45,278 nt of DNA, from contig NZ_RQVR01000019.1 of assembly GCF_003865365.1 (NCBI RefSeq), positions 1 to 45,278 on the forward strand, given 5' to 3'. Numbering within the stretch: position 1 is the first letter of the stretch; each line of letters starts with the position of its first letter. This stretch comes from Flavobacterium macacae. GTDB lineage: Bacteria; Bacteroidota; Bacteroidia; Flavobacteriales; Flavobacteriaceae. The notes under the pieces were generated by a model. It was given only the letters and a program-made list of their open reading frames with translations, did no database searches and was not told the origin of the DNA. The position numbers were made by a program, and so were the translations under genes. Of the stretch, positions 33,534 to 40,977 are shown one piece after another.

Positions 33534-35129
33534 ATGGAAAACTTCATTCTTTATTTTGGAAAAGTTTCGGCTCTTTTGGCCCTTTTTTTCTTGGCCTATT
33601 ATCTTTTGCTCAGAAAAGAAACGTTTTTTGTAGCCAACCGGTGGTTTTTGCTTTCCGGAATCATAACTTCATTGTCCTTACCTTGGGTTATTTTTAAAAA
33701 AATTGTCTGGATCCAGCCTTCCATTAATCGGTTTGTTGCGCAAACCACTTTGGATTCAGGTGAAGCAACCGCTTACCCAATTATGGAAGAAGCTTTTTTT
33801 GAAATAAATGGGCTGTATGTAATCGCAGGAATTTATTTTATGGGAGTGGTTTACTTTTTAATACAATTTTCAAAAGATTTTTGGACACTTCGGACTATAT
33901 TTAAAGGGCAGACCGTTCAAAATAGCGGTGATTTTAAATTTATTGACACCGCCAAAATTCAATCTCCTTTTTCATTTTTTAATTACATCGTATATAATTC
34001 CAGCATTTTCAAAAAAGAAGAATTAGAGAATATCTTGGAACACGAAAAAGTACACAGCGCGCAGCTGCATTCGGCCGATATGATTTTCAGCCAGCTTTTT
34101 TGCATCGCGTTTTGGTTCAATCCTTTTGCGTGGTGGCACAGAAAAGCAATTGTCCAAAATCTTGAATTCATTGCCGATGCAACGGCTTTAAAATCGGTTT
34201 CAGACCGAATTACATACCAAAAAACGTTATTAAAAGTAAGTGCGCCTCATCATTGCATTCCAATCACAAATCATTTTTTTCAATCATTAATCAAAAAACG
34301 AATCGTTATGTTAAACAAAAATCAATCAAACAGAAGAAATTCTTGGAAGTACTTGGCCGTTTTGCCATTGTTAACTGTTTTTATGCTGCAATTTCAAGTA
34401 AAAAGTGTGGCGCAGGAAATGGCACAAGCCAAAAACCATCCTGGTCAATCAGATATTGAAATTGTCGTTGACAAAAATACAACAGATGCCGATTTAGAAA
34501 AAAAATCGGAAGAGGCTAAAAAATCAGGAATTACTTTAAATTTCTCGAAAGTAAAAAGAAATTCTAAAAAGGAAATCATTGCCATTAAAACTTCGTATGA
34601 AGATAAAAACGGAAATTCATCTGAAACGTATCAAAAAGGCAATGAGCCGATTGCTTCTTTTATCATTTCAACAAACAATAATTCGGTTTCAATTGTAAGC
34701 GCAAGCTCAACAGTACGCCAGAGATCTAGAAATAAAAGTGTTTCAATTTCAGGCTATTCTTCAGAATCTGAAATGCCAATTCCGCCAGTTCCCCCTATAA
34801 TGCCAAATATGGAGAACCTAAATATTCCCGTTCCCGCAACGCCAGTTATGCCAGCTGCACCATCTGCACCAAATGTTGCGTATGACGAAAACAATAAAGA
34901 CTGGAAAAAATTTGAAGAACAAATGAAACAATTTGAAGTTCAGATGAAGTCAAAAGAAGGTGAATTTGCCAAATTTGAGAAAGAAATGGAAAAATATGGC
35001 CAGCAACTAGAAAAAACACTTACCCCAGAATTTGAAAAGCAGATGGCTGAATTTGAAAAAAAGATGGAAGCCTTTGAAGTAGAAATGGAAGCCTACCAAG
35101 AAAAAATGGAAAAGTCAGCCAATCGATAA
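33534..35129 (+). CDS. M56 (BlaR1-like) membrane metallopeptidase with coiled-coil tail
   Basis: The 531-residue protein has the BlaR1/MecR1 membrane part: hydrophobic helices near 10-26, 36-55, 95-112 and one before residue 290, with the gluzincin motif HEKVH at 170-174 and the third ligand in EFIAD (211-215). In place of a penicillin-binding sensor the C-terminal half holds a beta-like segment (about 305-400), a proline-rich linker (PIPPVPPIMPNMENLNIPVPATP) and a repeated Lys/Glu/Phe/Met coiled coil (about 453-529) built from units like QMKQFEVQMK and EKKMEAFEVEME. The signal sensed is unknown. It presumably cleaves or inactivates the upstream BlaI repressor. Confidence 0.88.
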   Translation: MENFILYFGKVSALLALFFLAYYLLLRKETFFVANRWFLLSGIITSLSLPWVIFKKIVWIQPSINRFVAQTTLDSGEATAYPIMEEAFFEINGLYVIAGIYFMGVVYFLIQFSKDFWTLRTIFKGQTVQNSGDFKFIDTAKIQSPFSFFNYIVYNSSIFKKEELENILEHEKVHSAQLHSADMIFSQLFCIAFWFNPFAWWHRKAIVQNLEFIADATALKSVSDRITYQKTLLKVSAPHHCIPITNHFFQSLIKKRIVMLNKNQSNRRNSWKYLAVLPLLTVFMLQFQVKSVAQEMAQAKNHPGQSDIEIVVDKNTTDADLEKKSEEAKKSGITLNFSKVKRNSKKEIIAIKTSYEDKNGNSSETYQKGNEPIASFIISTNNNSVSIVSASSTVRQRSRNKSVSISGYSSESEMPIPPVPPIMPNMENLNIPVPATPVMPAAPSAPNVAYDENNKDWKKFEEQMKQFEVQMKSKEGEFAKFEKEMEKYGQQLEKTLTPEFEKQMAEFEKKMEAFEVEMEAYQEKMEKSANR

Positions 35130-35145
35130 TTTCCTCAATCAAATC

Positions 35146-35177
35146 AAAAAGGCTGTCAAAAATGACAGCCTTTTTTT
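35146..35177 (+). terminator. terminator of the blaI-M56 operon
   Basis: AAAAAGGCTGTCA and TGACAGCC plus a T run form a perfect stem of 8 bp or more around a 4-base loop. Confidence 0.88.
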
Positions 35178-35203
35178 GTATCTTTAAAATAAAACAAATC
35201 GTT

Positions 35204-35344
35204 ATGTTCAAATTATTAGCAAAAATAAACAAGTGGCTTTTGCCAAATTACACCAAGGAACAGCTTGACTTGGCTAAAGCTACAAAGTTTCAAAAAGCGG
35301 TGATTGCCTGGAAATACTTTGTAACCACAAGAGCTTTGGACTAA
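35204..35344 (+). CDS. 46-residue conserved small basic protein
   Basis: The gene encodes MFKLLAKINKWLLPNYTK and continues to KATKFQKAVIAWKYFVTTRALD. It is a basic, amphipathic helical peptide of a kind frequent in Flavobacteria, which I recall being annotated sometimes as an SsrA-binding-protein-like fragment; that label is probably an artefact. A TATCTTTA sequence (35179-35186), one base off the -7 consensus, lies 18 bases before the ATG and directly follows the upstream terminator. Its last 4 bases overlap the end of the convergent apt gene. Function unknown. Confidence 0.65.
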   Translation: MFKLLAKINKWLLPNYTKEQLDLAKATKFQKAVIAWKYFVTTRALD

Positions 35345-35853
35345 TATTTTAGCGGAGCATATACTTCGAATTGCTTTATTTTATCTTTTCCGTTTAAAAA
35401 AGCAAGCTCCATAATAAAATTGCACTGCACGATTTCTCCACCTAATCTTTCTACCAACTCACAAACCGCTTTTACCGTCCCTCCTGTTGCCAAAACATCA
35501 TCGTGAATCAAAACCTTATCTCCTTTTTGAATCGCGTCTGTATGGATTTCTAAGGTGTCTGTACCATATTCCAATGCATACGTAGCCGAAATAGTTTCAA
35601 AAGGCAATTTATTTGGTTTCCGTACCGGAACAAAACCTGCTTTTAATTTTTCAGCCAAAAGTGTTCCAAAAAAGAAGCCTCTGCTTTCCACTCCCACCAC
35701 TTTATCAATCTTTTTATCACCTAAACCTTTGATTAACAAATCTAAGCACTCTTTGGTGGCTTCTGGATTGGCCAAAAGTGGCGTTATATCTTTAAAACCG
35801 ATTCCTGGTTTCGGAAAATCCTGAATATCACGGATATAGTTTTCTATTGACAT
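35341..35853 (-). CDS. apt: adenine phosphoribosyltransferase
   Basis: The 170-residue cytosolic enzyme converts adenine and PRPP to AMP in purine salvage. The start YIRDIQDFPKPGIGFKDITPLL is the standard Apt N-terminus; GVESRGFFFGTLLAEKL and the PRPP-binding loop VLIHDDVLATGGT near 119-131 are both present. Length is the family's usual. It is convergent with the 46-residue gene and divergent from tRNA-Arg, with no operon partner. Confidence 0.95.
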   Translation of the reverse strand: MSIENYIRDIQDFPKPGIGFKDITPLLANPEATKECLDLLIKGLGDKKIDKVVGVESRGFFFGTLLAEKLKAGFVPVRKPNKLPFETISATYALEYGTDTLEIHTDAIQKGDKVLIHDDVLATGGTVKAVCELVERLGGEIVQCNFIMELAFLNGKDKIKQFEVYAPLKY

Positions 35854-35881
35854 TTTTTTTAAAATTTTATTGAAATTAGTC

Positions 35882-35911
35882 TTGCAAGATAAACATTTAT
35901 CCTTATATTTG
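35882..35911 (+). promoter_or_regulatory. promoter of tRNA-Arg
   Basis: TTG (35882-35884), a 19-base spacer and TATATTTG (35904-35911) form a textbook Bacteroidetes promoter 12 bases before the tRNA. Confidence 0.75.
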
Positions 35912-35923
35912 CACCCGCATTAA

Positions 35924-35997
35924 GGCCTCGTGGCGCAACTGAATAGCGCACTTGATTACGGCTCAAGAGGTTACTGGTTTGAATCCAGTCGAGGTCA
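35924..35997 (+). tRNA. tRNA-Arg(ACG)
   Basis: The cloverleaf is complete: acceptor GGCCTCG pairs with CGAGGTC (one G-U), D stem GCGC/GCGC, anticodon stem CTTGA/TCAAG with loop TTACGGC giving anticodon ACG (Arg, CGN codons; A34 expected to become inosine), and T stem ACTGG/CCAGT with loop TTTGAAT. Discriminator is A. CCA is not encoded. A terminator follows at once. Confidence 0.95.
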
Positions 35998-36005
35998 CGA
36001 AATTT

Positions 36006-36036
36006 AAAGCTTCTATGAAAATAGGAGCTTTTTTTT
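36006..36036 (+). terminator. terminator after tRNA-Arg
   Basis: AAAGCT-T-CTAT and ATAG-G-AGCTTT pair around GAAA, followed by eight T. It ends the tRNA transcript. Confidence 0.85.
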
Positions 36037-36349
36037 ATAACTAATTTTCAATTAATTAGACCTAAAAAAATAGCTTTGAGTTTGCAATTTCACTTACATC
36101 AGCATAAATATAAGTAATAATAGAGCAGCTAGTTTATCTATTATTTTTAGAATTATTTATTTTTGAAATTTGCATTCTCCCAATTTAAGCTTTCTCATTT
36201 TGCTTTTAACTAAATCTGGAGTTTTTAATCGAGCAATTTTCAATAAAATACTTTGCAAACGAAGTCCCTCCAGTTACGGCTGCGCTGTCAAAAAGACAAA
36301 GCCCTTTTTTAATTACTTTTACATGAAAAGAATAAAAACCGCCCTTTTT
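36037..36349. other. A+T-rich spacer between tRNA-Arg and the ATPase gene
   Basis: No gene can be supported. The only pattern noted is the word GCCCTTTTTT with a following AATT, present at 36301 and again at 36341, 40 bases apart, with the second overlapping the ATPase end. This spacer marks the change from ordinary to G+C-richer DNA. Confidence 0.5.
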
Positions 36350-38869
36350 TTAATTTAAATTCTTGTACGGATACCGCATGCGTTTCACCCATTTATAGAG
36401 TTCAAACCACAATACTGCTATGGAAGCAATGCCAAACGCAGCCGCTAATTCCGAAGCGCTCAAGTCGGTCACGCGGAAAAAAGCGGTGAAAAAATCTACA
36501 TACAAGATCACAAATAGCAGCACGAGCGTTAGGGCGCTGACTCCTGCAAACAGCACATTCTTATTCTTAAAGCTCTGTAAAAGGCTATAATAGAACGAAC
36601 GGTTGGCCAGACTCAATAATAGGTTTGAAAAAATTAAGGTGGTAAAAACCATGGCCCTTGTCTTTTCTTCGCTCTCGCCATTTTGAACGGTATATTGATA
36701 GGCGAATAATACGCCCGCTGTGATGGCCAATCCCTGGACAATGCTGATAGCCAATTCTTTCCAATTGAGAAAGGTGTCGGTCATCTTTCTGGGCTTGTTC
36801 AACATGGCATGGCGCTCCAGGGGTTCATTTTCATATACAATGGAGCAGGTAGGCCCCATTACCAGCTCTAAAAAAATCACGTGTACCGGCGTGAAGATCT
36901 GCGGAAATATCCAGCCCAGAAACAACGGCAGGGAAACGGTCAGAATAATTGGGATATGGATGGATATGATATACTGAATGGCTTTTTTGATATTGGCATA
37001 AATCCTTCTGCCGGATGCAATGCCGATAATAAGCTTGTCCAGATCGTCATTTGTAATGACCAAGGCTGCCGCGGCTTTTGCTATTTCCGTTCCCTTGCTG
37101 CCCATGGCCACGCCAATGTGGGCGGCTTTTAAAGCCGGGCCGTCATTTACGCCGTCGCCAAGCATCGCCACCACTTCGCCTTTCTTTTTCAGGGCATTCA
37201 CGATGGCTAGTTTGGCCTCTGGAAACATTCGCGTAAACACTGTTTTTTCTTCAACGGCCTGCAAAAGCTGGGCTTCTGAATACTGCATAATCTCTTGGCC
37301 TTCTATGGCGCCGGCTGTATTTATAATTCCCGCCTGTGCCGCAATGCTTTGGGTGGTCTCTGTATTGTCTCCTGTAATTACCTTTACCTTAATTCCGGCA
37401 TTATAGATATGTCGAAAAACCTGCTGTATGCCTTCTTTGGGCGGATCATAAAATACGGTCAGCCCTAAAAAATCAAATTTAAAATCCTGCTGCTTTACAG
37501 GGAAGTTATTGCCTTCAAAACTGGATTTGGCTACGCCTAAAATCCGGAAGCCTTGTTTCCCCAAAGCCTGGATGGTCTCACGTACTTTGTTTTTCTCCTT
37601 TTCTGAAAGCGTGGATGCCTGCAGGATGGCTTCCGGCGCCCCTTTTGCCGCAATAATGCGCTGTTTGCCTTCCTGCTCAAAAAGATGCGTCATCATCGGT
37701 GGCCTGCCCTCCAGCGGGTATTCGTGTATCATTTGAAAAGCTTTCCGCTGGTCACATGCCTGCGTCTGAGCATACACGGCGTGCAGGGTCTTTTCCATCG
37801 GGTCGAACGGTACCGGCTCGCTGCTCCACATCGCATAATCAATCAGCGCCGAAAGTTGGGGATCGCCGAAATCTTTCTCGTCAAAAATTTTATCTTTCTG
37901 ATAATCGTAGAGATGCTTTAGCTGCATCGTGTTTTCAGTAATGGTTCCGGTTTTATCGGTGCAGATCACCGTAGTGCTGCCCAAAGTTTCCACAATGCTG
38001 CTTCGTTTGATAATGATCCCTTCCCGCATCAGCTTCCACGCGCCCAATGCCATGAAGGTGGTAAATGCCACGGGAATTTCTTCGGGCAGGACAGACATGG
38101 CCAAAGTGAGCCCATTGAGCAGGCTGTCGATTAAATTGCCGGTATGATGGTAGCTGAAGCCGCAGACCATCGCAAAAATAACAATGCCTATGAGGGCCAT
38201 ACCTTTTACAAACTTCTGGATTTGAAGCTGCAAGGGCGATGCTTCTTCCTTTATTTCAGAAATGGAAACGCCAATTTTGCCCAGGCGGGTTTCTTTCCCG
38301 ATCTTTTCTACTTCAAAAACGGCTAAGCCCGATACGGCCAAAGTGCCGCTATATACTTTATTGTCTTCGCTTTCGCTGCTTTTAAATACCGAGAAGCTTT
38401 CGCCGGTTAAGGAGGATTCATTAACAGAAAAATCGTTGCTGTGCACAATCTTTCCGTCTGCATTGATCATTTTTCCTTCTTCGGTAATGCAGAGGTCGCC
38501 GACTGCAATTTCGTGGGTCGGTATTGCCACAACTTTTCCATTGCGGAGAACTGTACTCAACGGTTCATTCAGCTTTTCCAAGGCATCTAGTGCTTTTTTG
38601 CTTCGGGTATCTTGGTACAGGGATATGGCAGCAACGGCAACAATTGCCAAAAGCATGAACAAGGCTTCGCCATAGTTGCCGAGGATCAGGTAGAGGATCG
38701 AAATGGCCACCAGCAACAGCAGCATCGGTTCTTTAAGAATGCCAATGAGCATTTCCAGCCACGTGTTTTTATGGGAGGCCTCTCTGCGGTTGCTGCCGTG
38801 TTTCTTTACTGAAGTGGCGATTTCACTATCAGTAAGGCCTTTTAAATGATCGGGTAAGTTATAGGACAT
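36350..38869 (-). CDS. P-type cation-transporting ATPase (calcium/P2-like)
   Basis: The 839-residue pump has all P-type marks: the actuator TGE at 155-157, the PEEIP membrane motif at 262-266, the phosphorylated DKTGT at 305-309, a nucleotide domain and the hinge GDGVNDGPALK. Ten membrane helices fit P2-type pumps of the Ca/Mn exporter group; the ion is not certain from these motifs alone. Codon use and G+C are clearly higher than in the genes left of the tRNA, which suggests transfer. It ends the leftward block of sulfur genes, though a 138-base gap lies before it and co-transcription is not proven. Confidence 0.9.
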   Translation of the reverse strand: MSYNLPDHLKGLTDSEIATSVKKHGSNRREASHKNTWLEMLIGILKEPMLLLLVAISILYLILGNYGEALFMLLAIVAVAAISLYQDTRSKKALDALEKLNEPLSTVLRNGKVVAIPTHEIAVGDLCITEEGKMINADGKIVHSNDFSVNESSLTGESFSVFKSSESEDNKVYSGTLAVSGLAVFEVEKIGKETRLGKIGVSISEIKEEASPLQLQIQKFVKGMALIGIVIFAMVCGFSYHHTGNLIDSLLNGLTLAMSVLPEEIPVAFTTFMALGAWKLMREGIIIKRSSIVETLGSTTVICTDKTGTITENTMQLKHLYDYQKDKIFDEKDFGDPQLSALIDYAMWSSEPVPFDPMEKTLHAVYAQTQACDQRKAFQMIHEYPLEGRPPMMTHLFEQEGKQRIIAAKGAPEAILQASTLSEKEKNKVRETIQALGKQGFRILGVAKSSFEGNNFPVKQQDFKFDFLGLTVFYDPPKEGIQQVFRHIYNAGIKVKVITGDNTETTQSIAAQAGIINTAGAIEGQEIMQYSEAQLLQAVEEKTVFTRMFPEAKLAIVNALKKKGEVVAMLGDGVNDGPALKAAHIGVAMGSKGTEIAKAAAALVITNDDLDKLIIGIASGRRIYANIKKAIQYIISIHIPIILTVSLPLFLGWIFPQIFTPVHVIFLELVMGPTCSIVYENEPLERHAMLNKPRKMTDTFLNWKELAISIVQGLAITAGVLFAYQYTVQNGESEEKTRAMVFTTLIFSNLLLSLANRSFYYSLLQSFKNKNVLFAGVSALTLVLLFVILYVDFFTAFFRVTDLSASELAAAFGIASIAVLWFELYKWVKRMRYPYKNLN

Positions 38870-38968
38870 AGACAGTTGGGTATTGATCTTTAAAAGTAAT
38901 CATATTCATTTTGTATTGTCCTTTTCCTTTCCAAAATTTTGCAAGGCCTCCACTTCCCGGCGCAGGAG

Positions 38969-38985
38969 CTGCTTTGCTGCAGCAG
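38969..38985. other. short inverted repeat between the transporter and ATPase genes
   Basis: CTGCT and AGCAG flank a 7-base loop in the 138-base gap. There is no T run, so I do not call a terminator. Confidence 0.25.
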
Positions 38986-39007
38986 GAATTGAGTTAAATG
39001 GAGCGTT

Positions 39008-39502
39008 TTAGTGCGGTAATTTCTCCCTGAAATAGCCATAGACCCAAGTTCCGGCAATAGCGCTCAACAGCGTAACGGCAATAACGGTTGCACCGCTTCC
39101 GATCTGCGCAAACAAGGGACCTGGACAAGCGCCGGTAATTGCCCAACCGAAGCCAAAAATCAAGCCACCATAAATTTGCCCTTTGTTAAATGTCTTGGTC
39201 GAAAATTGGATGGGTTCGCCGTAAATGGTCCTGATCTTAAATTTTTTAATTAGGAAAACGGAAATGAAGCCCACAGCGACTGCACTGCCAATCAGTCCAA
39301 ACATGTGAAAAGATTGCAGGCGAAACATCTCCTGTATCCGAAACCAACTTGCTGCTTCGGCTTTAACGAATACGATGCCGAATAAAAGACCTACCAAGAG
39401 GTATTTTAGATTAGAATGCCATTTGTGTTGCAAACGGCTTTCATTTAAGCAGATCGCGTCTAATTCACGAGTTTCTAGTTTATTATCTGTATTTTGTTGC
39501 AT
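39008..39502 (-). CDS. YeeE/YedE-type (DUF6691) membrane transporter, half 2
   Basis: The 164-residue protein has four or so membrane helices and the family signature FGWAITGACPGPLFAQIG near 121-137, with its Cys in G-A-C-P-G. YeeE/YedE proteins import thiosulfate (TsuA in E. coli and Spirochaeta) through conserved cysteines. Here the function appears split over this gene and its neighbour at 39513, each carrying one GxCxx(G/S) signature. A polar N-terminal extension of about 28 residues precedes the first helix. It begins 10 bases after the partner gene. Confidence 0.85.
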   Translation of the reverse strand: MQQNTDNKLETRELDAICLNESRLQHKWHSNLKYLLVGLLFGIVFVKAEAASWFRIQEMFRLQSFHMFGLIGSAVAVGFISVFLIKKFKIRTIYGEPIQFSTKTFNKGQIYGGLIFGFGWAITGACPGPLFAQIGSGATVIAVTLLSAIAGTWVYGYFREKLPH

Positions 39503-39512
39503 TGTACTGAAT

Positions 39513-40076
39513 TTAAAGGGAAAGAATAAAAGGCAAAACTAGGTTGGCCATAACAAAACCGCCGACCATAAAACTGAGGGTGGCTACCAGTGAGGGCCAC
39601 TGCAATGTAGCTAATCCCATGATAGAATGGCCGCTGGTACAGCCGCCTGCATAGCGGGTTCCAAAGCCGACGAAAAAACCGCCCACTACCATGACCAGAA
39701 ATCCTTTTAATGAAAACAGGGACTGCCAATTCATAAGATCTGTCGGCACAAGATTGTTAAAATCAGTAATGCCGTAACCTGCCAATTCTGCGGCTAATTT
39801 GGGATTGACCTCAACAGGAAGCGGATTGGACAGCAGATTTATGCTGATTGCTCCGCCCAATAAGATACCGAATACAAAAAATAAATTCCACGCTTCTTTC
39901 TTCCAATCGTATTTGAAAAACGAAATATTGGCGGGCAGGCACGAAGCGCAAATATGCCGCAGTGAGGAACTGATACCGAAAGATTTGTTCCCCAAAATCA
40001 ATAATGCGGGAACAGTCAAGCCAATCAGCGGACCTGCTACATACCAGGCCCAAGGCTGTTTAATAAATTCTATCAT
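39513..40076 (-). CDS. YeeE/YedE-type thiosulfate transporter-like protein, half 1
   Basis: The 187-residue protein has about five membrane helices. Its signature FVGFGTRYAGGCTSGHSIMGLATLQ (near 133-157) contains the conserved Cys of G-G-C-T-S-G-H, as in TsuA/YeeE. Extra Cys residues (ICASC near 43) may also matter. With the DUF6691 partner downstream it should form the membrane path for thiosulfate or another reduced sulfur compound. The gene lies in the sulfur cluster and is preceded by a 102-base gap with a dyad. Confidence 0.87.
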   Translation of the reverse strand: MIEFIKQPWAWYVAGPLIGLTVPALLILGNKSFGISSSLRHICASCLPANISFFKYDWKKEAWNLFFVFGILLGGAISINLLSNPLPVEVNPKLAAELAGYGITDFNNLVPTDLMNWQSLFSLKGFLVMVVGGFFVGFGTRYAGGCTSGHSIMGLATLQWPSLVATLSFMVGGFVMANLVLPFILSL

Positions 40077-40153
40077 TTTTAATTATTTTTATGCCTTGCC
40101 AACGGCAACAGTATAGCGGGAGCCAACGTTGCTTTTTTATACAAGGAAGTTAT

Positions 40154-40171
40154 TGTACCAAAACGGTTTTG
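40154..40171 (-). promoter_or_regulatory. dyad upstream of the YeeE pair
   Basis: An 18-base near-palindrome, TAC(A/C)AAAAC-GTTTTG(G/T)TA when both strands are compared, lies in the 102-base gap before the transporter gene. A TTGCC-AAC-GGCAA hairpin also occurs at 40096-40108. The role is unknown; an operator or an attenuating structure are options. Confidence 0.3.
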
Positions 40172-40178
40172 TAATTGG

Positions 40179-40400
40179 TTATTTTTTGGGATTTACATCT
40201 GATTTTCTATGGTCTTTTTGAAAAATAGAAAGCAGAAGGCCGCCCATGACAGCACCACAAACAGTACTATTTATCGGATCAGAAGTGATGGCGCACGTTC
40301 CCGAATTGCAACCCACTTGCTGCCAATAAATATAACCGGCTATGGCGCCTGCAGCTGCGCCGATGATAGTTAGCAAATGCTTTTTAGCGAACTTCTTCAT
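40179..40400 (-). CDS. DUF6132 small membrane protein
   Basis: The 73-residue protein has two hydrophobic segments (about 8-27 and 45-62) separated by VGCNSGTCAITSDPINSTVCG, with three cysteines on the loop. It matches the small DUF6132 family of Bacteroidetes often found in sulfur clusters. The cysteines face one side of the membrane and could carry sulfane sulfur or metal; this is inference. Its first 17 bases overlap the end of the upstream gene, so coupled translation is likely. Confidence 0.82.
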   Translation of the reverse strand: MKKFAKKHLLTIIGAAAGAIAGYIYWQQVGCNSGTCAITSDPINSTVCGAVMGGLLLSIFQKDHRKSDVNPKK

Positions 40401-40617
40401 AATCTATATCTTTAACTTTTTTACTGCTTTTTGAAATAGGAACCGTACATCCCGAAACGCCACTACAGCCGATATTGAGCAAAGGTATTATGGAAAATAT
40501 TCCGCCCATTGCAACTAGAAACCATTGTGCTGTTTGTATACCTTGAACGATTGCAAAAATACCCAATGCCAATCGCAACAGACGCATCACGTTCCAATTT
40601 TTTAAATAGTTCATCAT
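40384..40617 (-). CDS. small membrane protein of the sulfur cluster
   Basis: The 77-residue protein has an N-terminal amphipathic start (MNYLKNWNVMRLLRLALG), two closely spaced hydrophobic segments and a cysteine-bearing tail IGCSGVSGCTVP near 50-61. It resembles DUF2892/YgaP-type membrane domains that accompany rhodaneses, though it is not an exact match that I can name. The next gene's start overlaps its 3' end by 17 bases, and the rhodanese gene ends 17 bases before it. Confidence 0.72.
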   Translation of the reverse strand: MMNYLKNWNVMRLLRLALGIFAIVQGIQTAQWFLVAMGGIFSIIPLLNIGCSGVSGCTVPISKSSKKVKDIDYEEVR

Positions 40618-40634
40618 TTTTGTTTCTTTTAAAG

Positions 40635-40946
40635 TTACGCTATTATTTTATTTACATTTTGCCAAGTGCCCCCATTGATCACATTATGAAAGCCACTTTG
40701 CTCTAGAATAGTTTTAGCTTGGCTGCTCCGATTGCCGCTTCTGCAAAAAACCACAATATTTTCTTTGTTTTTGAATTTTGATAATTGGATTGATACTTTT
40801 TCTAACGGAATGTTTACCGCCCCTTTTACACTACCTATCGAAAACTCGGCAGGTGTGCGAACATCTACTAAATAGGCTCCGCTTTTTAGCGCTTCAATAA
40901 GATTGCGGTTATCTGTGTTTCCAAATAATGCTAAAAAAAATCCCAT
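40635..40946 (-). CDS. single-domain rhodanese
   Basis: The 103-residue protein is one rhodanese domain with the catalytic loop VVFCRSGNRSSQA, Cys68. It begins with a hydrophobic stretch (MGFFLALFG) that may target it to the membrane or be structural. Rhodaneses move sulfane sulfur between thiol carriers; C-R-S-G-N-R is a typical active loop for persulfide/thiosulfate transferases. It lies 31 bases after the MBL/rhodanese fusion and probably accepts sulfur formed by it. Confidence 0.9.
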   Translation of the reverse strand: MGFFLALFGNTDNRNLIEALKSGAYLVDVRTPAEFSIGSVKGAVNIPLEKVSIQLSKFKNKENIVVFCRSGNRSSQAKTILEQSGFHNVINGGTWQNVNKIIA

Positions 40947-40977
40947 GTTTATATATTTTAATTTTAATGTATTGCGT

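Noticed and set aside
33172..35129. Beta-lactam resistance regulation by the BlaI/M56 pair
   Set aside because: There is no penicillin-binding sensor domain in the M56 protein and no beta-lactamase or PBP gene nearby.
35972..36000. Direct repeat of the tRNA-Arg 3' end as an island attachment site inside the window
   Set aside because: I looked for the CGAGGTCACGA-type end further right and did not see it; if an att site exists it lies beyond the window.
36170..36358. 62-codon frame in the spacer after tRNA-Arg
   Set aside because: It overlaps the ATPase stop and has no conserved features or start signals.
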